Assembly (NCBI GenBank): GCA_943370175.1
Contig: CALRPU020000023.1
Location: 28,153-92,152, forward strand
DNA length: 64,000 bases
Direction of reading: 5' to 3'
DNA from: Ideonella_A intermedia_A
GTDB lineage: Bacteria; Pseudomonadota; Gammaproteobacteria; Burkholderiales; Burkholderiaceae_C
The notes under the pieces are model-generated. The model saw nothing but the letters and a program-made list of their open reading frames with translations. It was not told the origin of the DNA and made no database searches. Each line of letters begins with the position of its first letter. The first letter of the stretch is position 1. The position numbers were made by a program, and so were the translations under genes. Positions 16,101 through 23,862 of this stretch are shown in pieces.

Positions 16101-16946
16101 TTGTCAGAACGCCTCGCCGTCTTCGCCCAGCACCTGCTCCCGAAACTCGCCCTGACGCGCCTGGCTGGCGCCGTCGCGTCGGCGCGCCTGGGCGCCAACA
16201 CGACCCGGCTGATCGGGTGGTTCGTCCGCCGCTACGGCGTCAACATGCAGGAGGCGGCGCAGCCCGACATCGCGGCCTACGCCACCTTCAACGATTTCTT
16301 CACCCGCCCGCTGCGCGAGGGCGCGCGGCCCCTGGCCGCCGACGGCCTGCTGTGCCCGGTGGATGGCGCCATCAGCCAGTTCGGGCCGATCGAGCGCGAC
16401 CAGATCTTCCAGGCCAAGGGCCACCGCTACAGCACCACGGCGCTGGTGGGCGGCGACCCGTCCCTGGCCGCCCGCTTCGACAACGGTCACTTTGCCACCC
16501 TGTACCTGAGCCCGCGCGACTACCACCGCATCCACATGCCCTGCGACGGGCGGCTCACGCGGATGATTCACGTGCCGGGCGACCTGTACTCCGTCAACCC
16601 GGCCACGGCCCGCGGCGTGCCCGGGCTGTTCGCCCGCAACGAGCGGGTGGTGTGCGTGTTCGAAGGCGACCACGGCCCCTTTGTGATGGTGCTGGTGGGC
16701 GCCACCATCGTGGGCAGCATGGCCACGGTGTGGCACGGGGTGGTCAACCCGCCGCGGCCGGGCAGCGTGCGCGACTGGCGTTACGACGAGCCCGCGGTGA
16801 CCCTGCCCCGCGGCGCCGAGATGGGCCGCTTCCTGCTCGGCTCCACCGTCGTGATGCTGTTCCCGGCCGGCCCGCTGCGCTTCAACCCCGCCTGGGCGCC
16901 TGGCGGCGCACTGCGCATGGGCGAAGCGATGGCACGGCACGGCTGA
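16101..16946 (+). CDS. psd: Phosphatidylserine decarboxylase
   Basis: A 281-residue pyruvoyl enzyme of the inner membrane that converts phosphatidylserine to phosphatidylethanolamine. The autocleavage motif LGST is at about residues 246-249 and would split the chain between Gly and Ser. PVDGA (catalytic Asp near 88) and YHRIHMPCDG (catalytic His) complete the self-processing set. The TTG start at 16101 is preferred because MSERLAVFAQHLLPK matches the N-terminus of Psd proteins, and the upstream frame back to 15981 is low-complexity. The length fits the short Psd class. It is convergent with emrB. Confidence 0.92.
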   Translation: MSERLAVFAQHLLPKLALTRLAGAVASARLGANTTRLIGWFVRRYGVNMQEAAQPDIAAYATFNDFFTRPLREGARPLAADGLLCPVDGAISQFGPIERDQIFQAKGHRYSTTALVGGDPSLAARFDNGHFATLYLSPRDYHRIHMPCDGRLTRMIHVPGDLYSVNPATARGVPGLFARNERVVCVFEGDHGPFVMVLVGATIVGSMATVWHGVVNPPRPGSVRDWRYDEPAVTLPRGAEMGRFLLGSTVVMLFPAGPLRFNPAWAPGGALRMGEAMARHG

Positions 16947-16977
16947 GCGCTGCGCTGGCCTGCGCGCCGCGCTCGCG

Positions 16978-18597
16978 TCAGTGCGCGCCGCCGGCGTCGG
17001 CCACCACGGCGCCGCGCTGCGGGCGCGTCAGCCACACCAGCGCGATCAGCGCGACGAACAACACCGACGACAGGTAGAACACATCGGTCACGGCCATCGT
17101 GTAGGCCTGCTGGTCCAGCAGGCGGGTGACGGTGGCGGCGGCCTGCTCTGGCGTGTAGCCGGCCGCCTGCAACTGCTGCAGGGTGCCCACCGCGGTGGCG
17201 TTGCCCGCGTTGACCGCTTCGGCGAGGTGGGCGTGGTGCATCACGGCGCGGTCTTCCCACAGCGTGGTGAACAGCGAGGTACCGAAGGCCCCGGCGGTGA
17301 TGCGCACGAAATTGCTCAGGCCGGAGGCAGCCGGCATCTGCTCGGGCTTCAGGCCGCTGAAGATGATGGCCTGCAGCGGAATGAAGAAGAAGGCCATGGC
17401 CGCCCCCTGCAACACCGTGGGCAGCAACACCGCCTCGAAGGTGACCTGCGTGTTGAAGCGCGAGCGCATCCACAGCACCAGCGCAAAGCCAAGGAAGGCC
17501 ACGGTGGCCAGGCGCCGCGGGTCCACCCGCGACACGTTCTTGCCCACCCACGGCGACAGCACGATGGCCAGCAGGCCCACCGGCGCCATCGCCATGCCGG
17601 CCCAGGTGGCGGTGTAGCCCATGTGCTGCTGCAGCCAAAGCGGCAGCAACACCACGTTGCCGAAGAACAACCCGTAGGCCACCGACAGCGCCGCACTGCC
17701 CATCAGGAAGTTGCGCCGCGCAAACAGCCGCAGGTTCACGATGGGGTGCGCTTCCGTCAGCTCCCACACCAGGAAGAAGGCGAAGCCGACCGCGGCCACC
17801 ACCGCCAGCATCATGATCTGATTGGACGAGAACCAGTCCAGCTCCTTGCCCTTGTCGATCATGATTTGCAGCGCCCCCACCCACAGCACCAGCAGGCCCA
17901 GGCCGACGGTGTCCAGCGGCACGCGGCGCGGGCCGGGGTCGCGGCGGCGGTAGATCGACCAGGTGGCGGCGGCCGCCGCCAGGCCCACCGGCACGTTGAT
18001 GTAGAAGATCCAAGGCCACGACATGTTGTCGGTGATCCAGCCGCCCAGCAGCGGCCCCATGACCGGCGCCACCAGCGTGGTCATGGCCCACATCGCCATC
18101 GCCATGCCGGCCTTGGCCGGCGGGTAGCTGGCCAGCAACAGGGTCTGTGACAGCGGAATCATCGGCCCGGCCACCAGGCCCTGCAGCACGCGGAAAAAGA
18201 TCAACATGCCGATGTTCGGCGCCAGGCCGCACAGCCACGAGGCCAGCACAAACATCAGCACGCTCGCGGTGAACAGGCGCACCTGGCCGAAGCGCTGCGT
18301 GAGCCAGCCGGTGAGTGGCACCGAGATGGCGTTGGCCACGGCGAACGAGGTGATCACCCAGGTGCCCTGCGCCGGGCTCACGCCCATGTCGCCTGAGATC
18401 GCCGGGATCGACACGTTGGCGATCGAGGAGTCCAGCACGTTCATGAAGGTGGCCAGCGACAGCGCGATGGTGCCCAGGACCAGCTCGCGGCCCTCCAGCG
18501 GCGCCAAAGGTGCCGGCGCGCGGGTGGGCGCAGGCGCCTGGGCCGCCGACGCGCCGGCGGGCGAATCACCAACGGGGGATGCTCCGGCAAGCGACAT
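16978..18597 (-). CDS. emrB: EmrB/QacA-type MFS drug efflux permease
   Basis: A 539-residue MFS transporter of the DHA2 (14-helix) family. The signatures are FMNVLDSSIANVSIPAISGDMG (motif D1, helix 1), the motif A loop GWLTQRFGQVRLF, and RVLQGLVAGPMIPLSQTLLL. The motif C stretch is APVMGPLLGGWITDN. It would export hydrophobic compounds with EmrA across both membranes. ATG 18597 lies 8 bases after the emrA stop. The extended open frame reaching 19197 overlaps emrA and is a shadow. It is the last gene of the marR-omf-emrA-emrB operon and is convergent with psd. Confidence 0.92.
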   Translation of the reverse strand: MSLAGASPVGDSPAGASAAQAPAPTRAPAPLAPLEGRELVLGTIALSLATFMNVLDSSIANVSIPAISGDMGVSPAQGTWVITSFAVANAISVPLTGWLTQRFGQVRLFTASVLMFVLASWLCGLAPNIGMLIFFRVLQGLVAGPMIPLSQTLLLASYPPAKAGMAMAMWAMTTLVAPVMGPLLGGWITDNMSWPWIFYINVPVGLAAAAATWSIYRRRDPGPRRVPLDTVGLGLLVLWVGALQIMIDKGKELDWFSSNQIMMLAVVAAVGFAFFLVWELTEAHPIVNLRLFARRNFLMGSAALSVAYGLFFGNVVLLPLWLQQHMGYTATWAGMAMAPVGLLAIVLSPWVGKNVSRVDPRRLATVAFLGFALVLWMRSRFNTQVTFEAVLLPTVLQGAAMAFFFIPLQAIIFSGLKPEQMPAASGLSNFVRITAGAFGTSLFTTLWEDRAVMHHAHLAEAVNAGNATAVGTLQQLQAAGYTPEQAAATVTRLLDQQAYTMAVTDVFYLSSVLFVALIALVWLTRPQRGAVVADAGGAH

Positions 18598-18605
18598 GGC
18601 CGCGC

Positions 18606-19973
18606 TCAGCCCGCCACCTGCGCCTGGGCCTGCGCGGTGCGCGGCACGGGCTTGCCGAGGTTGCTCTGGATGATGTCGCGCACCAGCTTGTCGGCCTCGG
18701 CGGTGGGCAGGTCCAGCGCGCGGGTGGCCACGTTGCGGGCATTGGCGGTGCTGGTGGCCACGGGCTGGCCGCTCTGGTCGGCGATGTCGACGGTGGCCTC
18801 CATTGACAGGCCCACCCGCAGCGGGTGCGCCGCGAGTTGCTGGCCGTCCACCTCGATGCGCACCGGCACCCGCTGCACCACCTTGATCCAGTTGCCGGTG
18901 GCGTTCTGCGCCGGCAGCAGCGCAAAGGCCGCGCCGGTGCCCGCGCCCAGCCCGACGATGCGCCCGGCGTAGTGGACCTGGTCCCCGTACAGGTCGGCGG
19001 TCAGCGTCACCGGCTGGCCAATGCGCATGTGGCGCAGTTGCACTTCCTTGAAGTTCGCCTCGACCCAGGCCTGGTCCAGCGGAATCAGCGTCATCAGCGG
19101 CGCGCCGGCCGCGATGCGCTGGCCCACCTGCACCGTGCGGCGGGCCACTTGACCGGTGATCGGCGCGACCAGTTCGGTGCGCTGCACGGCCAGCCAAGCT
19201 TCGCGCACCGCGGCGGCGGCGCGTTCCACGTTCGGGTGGTTCTGCACCGAGGTGCCCTCGGTCAAGGCCTGGTTGCTGCGCGCCTGCTGCTGCGCCACCG
19301 CCAGGGCCGACTGCGCCCCGGCCAGCGCGCTGCGGGCGCTGGCCAGCGTCGCCTCGGCGTGCTTCATCTCCTCACCGCCGACGGCGCCGGTGGCCACCAG
19401 CGGGCGGCGGCGGTTGACGTCCTCGGTCGCCTTCGACACCTCGGCCTGCATGCGCGCCACTTCGGCTTCGCGCAGGCGAATGCTGCTGCCCAGGCTGTCG
19501 TTGTTGGCGTACAGGGTGCGCACCTCGCGGACGGTCTGGGCCAGCTGGGCCTCGGCGCGCTCCAGCGCCAGGCGGGCGTCGGCGGGGTCCAGGCGCACCA
19601 GCGGCTGGCCGGCCTTCACGGTGTCGGTGTCGTCGGCCAGCACGCTCAGCACGGTGCCGCCCACTTGCGGCGTCAGTTGCACCACCGGCGCCTGCACATA
19701 GGCGTTGTCGGTGCTTTCGAAGTGGCGCAGGTGCAGCCACCAGTGCGCGCCATAGGCCGCACCGGCCAGCACCACGGCGGCCGTCACGGCCAGAAGCGCC
19801 GGCCGGCGGCGCGAGGGCTTGACCGCGGGCGCCGGGGCGGCCCCGACGGCGGCCGGTGTGGCGTGGGCCGCGGGGGCTGCGGTGTGGGGTGGAGTGCTGG
19901 GTGTGGTGTGGGGTGTGGCGTGGGTTGTGGTGGGCGGGGTCGTGGTGGACGCGTTGGCGGGGTGGTTCGACAT
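18606..19973 (-). CDS. emrA: EmrA/HlyD-type efflux adaptor
   Basis: A 455-residue membrane-fusion protein. A TM helix at about residues 62-82 (LLAVTAAVVLAGAAYGAHWW) is followed by STDNAYVQAPVVQLTPQVGGTV, the EmrA lipoyl half motif, then a long coiled-coil hairpin and the second lipoyl half with APITGQVARRTVQVGQRIAAG. DQAWVEANFKEVQLRHMRIGQ is a family hallmark. The first 55 residues are an unusual cytoplasmic Thr/Pro/His/Ala-rich tail, encoded by a G/T-biased stretch of the plus strand that continues into a cluster of G-tracts upstream. ATG 19973 is the likely start. Confidence 0.9.
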   Translation of the reverse strand: MSNHPANASTTTPPTTTHATPHTTPSTPPHTAAPAAHATPAAVGAAPAPAVKPSRRRPALLAVTAAVVLAGAAYGAHWWLHLRHFESTDNAYVQAPVVQLTPQVGGTVLSVLADDTDTVKAGQPLVRLDPADARLALERAEAQLAQTVREVRTLYANNDSLGSSIRLREAEVARMQAEVSKATEDVNRRRPLVATGAVGGEEMKHAEATLASARSALAGAQSALAVAQQQARSNQALTEGTSVQNHPNVERAAAAVREAWLAVQRTELVAPITGQVARRTVQVGQRIAAGAPLMTLIPLDQAWVEANFKEVQLRHMRIGQPVTLTADLYGDQVHYAGRIVGLGAGTGAAFALLPAQNATGNWIKVVQRVPVRIEVDGQQLAAHPLRVGLSMEATVDIADQSGQPVATSTANARNVATRALDLPTAEADKLVRDIIQSNLGKPVPRTAQAQAQVAG

Positions 19974-20077
19974 GGCGTGGCTTTCTTCGTCGAGGTGAGG
20001 TGTGGCCGAACGGCGCGGGCGGGTGGCGGTCTCGGGGACGGCGCGGGCGGCGGTCGGTGCGGCCGGGGTCAAGGCGT

Positions 20078-20135
20078 GGGCGGGCGTGGGTGGGTGCGGG
20101 TAGGTACGGGTGGCGGTGGGTGACGGTGGGCGGGG
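20078..20135 (+). other. G-quadruplex-prone G-tract cluster
   Basis: Nine runs of three or more G lie within 58 bases of the plus strand (20078-80, 82-84, 88-90, 92-94, 98-100, 108-110, 118-120, 128-130, 132-135). The first five have loops of only 1-3 bases. It sits in the 166-base gap between the outer membrane factor gene and emrA, on the template strand of the emr transcript. Folding is a prediction from the G3+N1-7 rule. Confidence 0.7.
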
Positions 20136-20139
20136 CGCG

Positions 20140-21654
20140 TCAGTCGCCGAGGGCGGCCCCGTCGCGCCAGCCGCCGCCCAGGGCGCGGCTCAGCGCGGCT
20201 TCGGCGTTGAGGTGGCGGGCCTTCAGGTCGACCACGCCGCGGCGTTGGGTCAGCACGTTGGTCTCGGCCGTCAGCACGATGAGGAAATTGCCCAGGCCCG
20301 CCTGGTAGCGCTGCACCGCCAGGTCGAAGGCGGACTCGGCGGCCGCCAGCGCCTGCTGCTGCGCGGCCTGCTGGCGCTCGATGGCCGACAGGCTGCTCAC
20401 TTCGTCGGCCACCTCGCGCAGCGCGCGCAGCAGCGTGGCGTTGTAGCCCTCGACCGCCGCGTCCACCTCGGCCGCGCGCGACCGCAGGTTGGCCCGCAGC
20501 CGCCCGCCGTCGAACACCGGCAGGCGCAGCGCGGGGCCCACGCCGTAGGTTTCGCTGCCGGCGCGCAGGAACCGGTCCAGGCCCAGGCTGGACAAGCCGA
20601 TGAACGCGGTCAGGTTGATGTTGGGATAGAACTGGGCCTTGGCCACGGCCACGTCCTGCGTGGCCGCCTCGACCCGCCAGCGCTGCGCCACCAGGTCGGC
20701 GCGGCGGCCCAGCAGGTCGGCGGGCAGCCCGCGCGGCAAAGGCAAGGCCTTCACCGGCGCCAGTGGCGGGGTCAGGGTGGCCAGCGCGTCGGGGGGCTGG
20801 CCGCTGAGCTCGGCCAGGGCATGACGGGCGCGGGCGATCTGTTCCTCGGCCGCGGCCAGGTCCACCTCGGTCTGGGCAATCACGCCCTCGGCCTGGCGCA
20901 GTTCAACGGTGGTGTCCAGCCCGGCCGCGATGCGTTGGCGCACCAGCGCCAGCACCTGCCGGCGCTGGGTCAGCGCCGCTTCGGCGATGTCGCGCAGCGC
21001 CACCTGGCGGGCCAGGCCGACGTAGGTCGACGCCAGGTTCGCCGCCAACAGCACGGCCGCGGCCTGCGCTTCGGCCTGCGCCGCGCGCGACTGGCCCACG
21101 GCCGAGGCCACCGCCGCCTGCTGGCGACCGAACAGGTCCCATTCCCAGCTGGCGCCGAGCGTGGCGCTGTTGCTCCAGGCGATGGCGCCGGCCAAGGGCG
21201 GTGGAATCAGCCCGTGGCGGGTGAAGCGTTGGTCGCTGAGGTCGGCCGAGGCCGACACCTGCGGCCCGCCGGCCGCACGCGCCGAAGCCACCACCGCATC
21301 GGCTTGCGCCAGGCGGGCGCGCACTTGCAGCAGCGAGGGCTGCTGCGCCAGCGCGGTGGTGATCAAGCGCGACAAGGCCGGGTCGCCCCAGGCGTCCCAT
21401 GCGTTCTGGGTGGGCCAGTCCACCGGGGCCGCGTCGGGCGCCGCGGGGGCGCTGGCGTTGGCGCTGCCGGCCGGCGTGCCGGGCACGGTCATCAGCGCGT
21501 GCGGCGCGGGCAGCGTGGCGGGCAGCCCGGCGCAAGCGGTCAAGGCGGCAGCGGCCAGCACCGCCAAGGCCAGGCTGAAGCCGGCGCCGGCCGCACGGCG
21601 CGGGCGACGCGGCCGGGGGAGGCTCGAGGGAACGGGTTGAAGCATGGCGGTCAT
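20140..21654 (-). CDS. Outer membrane factor lipoprotein of the Emr pump
   Basis: A 504-residue NodT-family outer membrane efflux protein. The lipoprotein signal is LAVLAAAALTACAG (Cys near residue 41). Two efflux repeats follow, with DAWGDPALSRLITTALAQQPSLLQ, ASWEWDLFGRQQAAVASAVGQ, GRRADLVAQRWRVEAATQDVAVAKAQFYP, and the conserved LPVFDGGRLRANLRSRAAEV. It is paralogous to the factor encoded at 5402-6952 but clearly diverged. Position between marR and emrA indicates it forms the outer channel of EmrAB. The ATG at 21654 is chosen; ATG 21645 is 3 codons further in. Confidence 0.9.
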   Translation of the reverse strand: MTAMLQPVPSSLPRPRRPRRAAGAGFSLALAVLAAAALTACAGLPATLPAPHALMTVPGTPAGSANASAPAAPDAAPVDWPTQNAWDAWGDPALSRLITTALAQQPSLLQVRARLAQADAVVASARAAGGPQVSASADLSDQRFTRHGLIPPPLAGAIAWSNSATLGASWEWDLFGRQQAAVASAVGQSRAAQAEAQAAAVLLAANLASTYVGLARQVALRDIAEAALTQRRQVLALVRQRIAAGLDTTVELRQAEGVIAQTEVDLAAAEEQIARARHALAELSGQPPDALATLTPPLAPVKALPLPRGLPADLLGRRADLVAQRWRVEAATQDVAVAKAQFYPNINLTAFIGLSSLGLDRFLRAGSETYGVGPALRLPVFDGGRLRANLRSRAAEVDAAVEGYNATLLRALREVADEVSSLSAIERQQAAQQQALAAAESAFDLAVQRYQAGLGNFLIVLTAETNVLTQRRGVVDLKARHLNAEAALSRALGGGWRDGAALGD

Positions 21655-21674
21655 GGTTCGGGGGTCGTTCGGGT

Positions 21675-22268
21675 TCAGTCGCGCGGTGACGCGGCCGGCT
21701 GGGTGTTGCCCCGCAGGCGCAGCAACAGGCCCAGCAGTTGCTGCCATTCGGCTTCGCTGAAGCCGGCCAGCACGCCGTTGTTGACGTCGGCCAGCACCTG
21801 CGGGATGTGGGCCGCCACCGCCTCGCCGGCGGCGGTCAGGGACAACCGCATCACCCGGCGGTCGGTGGCCGAGCGCTCGCGGCCGATCAGGCCCTTGGCC
21901 TCCAGGCGGTCGACCAGCCGGGTCATGGCACCGGCGTCGATGTCCATCTGCCGGGCCAGCGCCTGCGCCGTGCTGGCCGCGCCGGTCTTCAGCTTCCACA
22001 AGGGGTACCACTGGGCGGCGGTCAGGCCGTGCAGGCTCATGCGGGCTTCGATGTCGCGCCGCATGGCGAAGACGATCTGGTGCATCAAATGGCCGACGCT
22101 GTCGGCCGCGTGGTAGCGCCGGCCGTCGTAGAAGCGTGGCGCCGGCGCGGTGGGTGCGGCCGGTGGCATCGATGGCTGGGCCGAAGGCGGGGTTGCATTC
22201 GGGGCCGGGGCCGGCCCGGGCGCTTGCACGGAGGCCCGCTTGGCGCGGGAGGCGGTGGTCTTGGTCAC
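21675..22268 (-). CDS. MarR-family regulator of the emr operon
   Basis: A 197-residue protein. A Pro/Ala-rich N-terminal extension (about 45 residues) is followed by a MarR domain: SVGHLMHQIVFAMRRDIEARM, the winged helix with LTAAQWYPLWKLKTGAASTAQALARQMDIDAGAMTRLVDRLEAKGLIGRERS and the wing DRRVMRLSLTAAGEA. The start is GTG 22268. It is the first gene of the efflux operon and probably binds the palindrome at 22288-22302. Such regulators are usually released by phenolic or lipophilic drugs. The ligand here is unknown. Confidence 0.88.
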   Translation of the reverse strand: MTKTTASRAKRASVQAPGPAPAPNATPPSAQPSMPPAAPTAPAPRFYDGRRYHAADSVGHLMHQIVFAMRRDIEARMSLHGLTAAQWYPLWKLKTGAASTAQALARQMDIDAGAMTRLVDRLEAKGLIGRERSATDRRVMRLSLTAAGEAVAAHIPQVLADVNNGVLAGFSEAEWQQLLGLLLRLRGNTQPAASPRD

Positions 22269-22274
22269 GGCGCG

Positions 22275-22302
22275 ATTTTAGATGCCTGGGCAATCATTGC
22301 CC
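22275..22302 (-). promoter_or_regulatory. emr operon -10 box and MarR operator
   Basis: A perfect 15-bp palindrome GGGCAATCATTGCCC (22288-22302) lies in the 114-base divergent gap. A minus-strand TAAAAT (22280-22275) is a good -10 box only 6 bases from the marR GTG. That predicts a leaderless or nearly leaderless transcript, unless the real start is further in. The palindrome falls within the spacer/-35 zone, as expected for MarR autorepression. Confidence 0.65.
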
Positions 22303-22382
22303 TGACAATGGTTTTTCCGGGCCGGTCGGCGGCGGCCTGAACGACAATCGCGCCCGCCCTCCACGCGCCCGCCCGACCGCCC

Positions 22383-23663
22383 ATGAACACCCCAACCCCC
22401 GCCTCCAGCCCTGCCACTGCCCCCGGCGCCACGGACACCACCGGCCCCACGGGCGCCATCGTCATCGTCGGTGGCGGCCACGCCGCGGCCAGCCTGTGCA
22501 GCGCGCTGGCCGACGCCGGCCAGGGCCACCGCGTGACGCTGCTGTGCGCCGAACCGGTGCTGCCCTACCAGCGCCCGCCCCTGTCGAAGAACTTCCTGAA
22601 GAACGCGGCCGACGCGGTGATGCCCCACCGCGCGGCCGCGTGGTACGCCGAGGCCGGCATCACCGTGCGCCTGGGCACCGCCGTCGCCGACATCGACCGC
22701 GCCGCGCGCACCGTGGGCCTGAACGGTGGCGAGCGCCTGGCCTACGAGCACCTGGTGCTGGCCACCGGCACCGTGGCCCGTCGCCTGCCCGTGCTGCCAG
22801 CATCGCTGCGCAACGTGCACGTGCTGCGCACCGCGGCCGACGCCGCGGCCCTGCGCGCCGAACTGCAGCCCGGCCGGCGCCTGACGGTGCTGGGCGGCGG
22901 CTTCATCGGGCTGGAAGTGGCGGCCACGGCACAGGCCCTGGGGCTGGCGGTGCAGGTGCTGGAATCGGCCCCGCGGCTGTTGGGGCGTTCGGTGTCGCCG
23001 ACCTTGTCGGACCACGTGGCCGAACAGCACCGGGCCGCGGGCATCGACCTGCGCCTGGGCGTCACCGCCGGCGACTTCGAGCACGACGGCGAGCGCCTGC
23101 ACGCGCTGAGCGTGGACGGCGTGCGCCAGGACATCGACTTGCTGCTGCTGGGCATCGGCGCCTGGCCGGACACCGCCCTGGCCGAAGCCGCCGGCCTGGC
23201 CGTGGACAACGGCGTGGTGGTCGACGACCACCTGCGCACCAGCGACCCGGCCATCCACGCCGTCGGCGACTGCGCCCGCTTTCCGGCCGCCGCGGCCAAT
23301 GGCGGTGCGCTGCGCCTGGAATCGGTGCAGAACGCGACCGACCAGGCGCGCTGCCTGGCGGCCGCGCTGGCGGGCGGACCGGCCAAGGCCTATGGCGCGC
23401 TGCCGTGGTTCTGGTCCGACCAGGGGGGCTTGCGGCTGCAGATGGCCGGCTTGCTGCCCGCCGGCACCACGCTGCACAAGCGGCCGGGGCCGGCAGCGGG
23501 CGGCTTTTCCTTGCTGCACTACCTGGGCGAGCAGTTGGTCTGCGCCGAGTCGGTGAACGCCCCGATGGACCACCTGATGCTGCGCAAGCTGCTGGAAGCC
23601 GGCAAGAGCCCGGCGCCCGCGGTGGCCTGCGACCCGGCCGTGGCCCTGAAGACCCTGCTCTGA
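22383..23663 (+). CDS. FAD-dependent NAD(P)H:ferredoxin/rubredoxin reductase
   Basis: A 426-residue pyridine nucleotide-disulfide oxidoreductase family protein. The FAD-binding motif is IVIVGGGHAAASLCSALADAG (about residues 26-46), PYQRPPLSKNFL is typical of ferredoxin reductases of the BphA4/PdR type, the NAD(P) motif is LTVLGGGFIGLEVAATAQALG, and IHAVGDCARFP is the second FAD motif. A C-terminal reductase domain follows. It would transfer electrons from NADH to a ferredoxin or rubredoxin. No ferredoxin gene is adjacent. It is divergent from marR and 200 bases upstream of preT, separated from it by a hairpin, so it is probably not in the pre operon. Confidence 0.85.
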   Translation: MNTPTPASSPATAPGATDTTGPTGAIVIVGGGHAAASLCSALADAGQGHRVTLLCAEPVLPYQRPPLSKNFLKNAADAVMPHRAAAWYAEAGITVRLGTAVADIDRAARTVGLNGGERLAYEHLVLATGTVARRLPVLPASLRNVHVLRTAADAAALRAELQPGRRLTVLGGGFIGLEVAATAQALGLAVQVLESAPRLLGRSVSPTLSDHVAEQHRAAGIDLRLGVTAGDFEHDGERLHALSVDGVRQDIDLLLLGIGAWPDTALAEAAGLAVDNGVVVDDHLRTSDPAIHAVGDCARFPAAAANGGALRLESVQNATDQARCLAAALAGGPAKAYGALPWFWSDQGGLRLQMAGLLPAGTTLHKRPGPAAGGFSLLHYLGEQLVCAESVNAPMDHLMLRKLLEAGKSPAPAVACDPAVALKTLL

Positions 23664-23670
23664 GCACACG

Positions 23671-23688
23671 GCCCGGCGCCCGCCGGGC
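23671..23688 (+). terminator. Hairpin after the ferredoxin reductase gene
   Basis: A perfect 8-bp stem (GCCCGGCG 23671-23678, CGCCGGGC 23681-23688) with a 2-base loop starts 8 bases past the stop codon. There is no T tract. It probably separates this gene from the pyrimidine operon. Confidence 0.5.
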
Positions 23689-23796
23689 CCCTGTCCGGCG
23701 CCGCACGGCCCGCCCTCGGCCGGGTCCGCCGCACCGCCGCGGGGCACCCAGCGCCCCGCCGGCATGGCACACCGCTTGCGTCGGTCGCCTGAAAAC

Positions 23797-23812
23797 CTGA
23801 CCATTCGGTCAG
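23797..23812 (+). promoter_or_regulatory. RutR-like operator of the preTA operon
   Basis: The 16-bp palindrome CTGACCATTCGGTCAG is 51 bases upstream of preT. It matches the E. coli RutR box TTGACCAnnTGGTCAA at 11 of 14 defined positions. The same sequence with one change occurs upstream of the ABC transporter operon (36189-36204), and the identity extends 4 bases beyond the palindrome on one side. A possible -35 (TTGCGT, 23776-23781) lies 17 bases before a poor -10. Confidence 0.8.
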
Positions 23813-23862
23813 CTTCAAGGTGACCTCGGCCCACCCCCCGGCCGATCGACGGAGTCCGCCCC

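Noticed and set aside
18606..19197. Extended EmrB frame overlapping emrA
   Set aside because: Residues in this part are Arg/Gly/Ala shadow sequence; EmrB homology begins just after ATG 18597.
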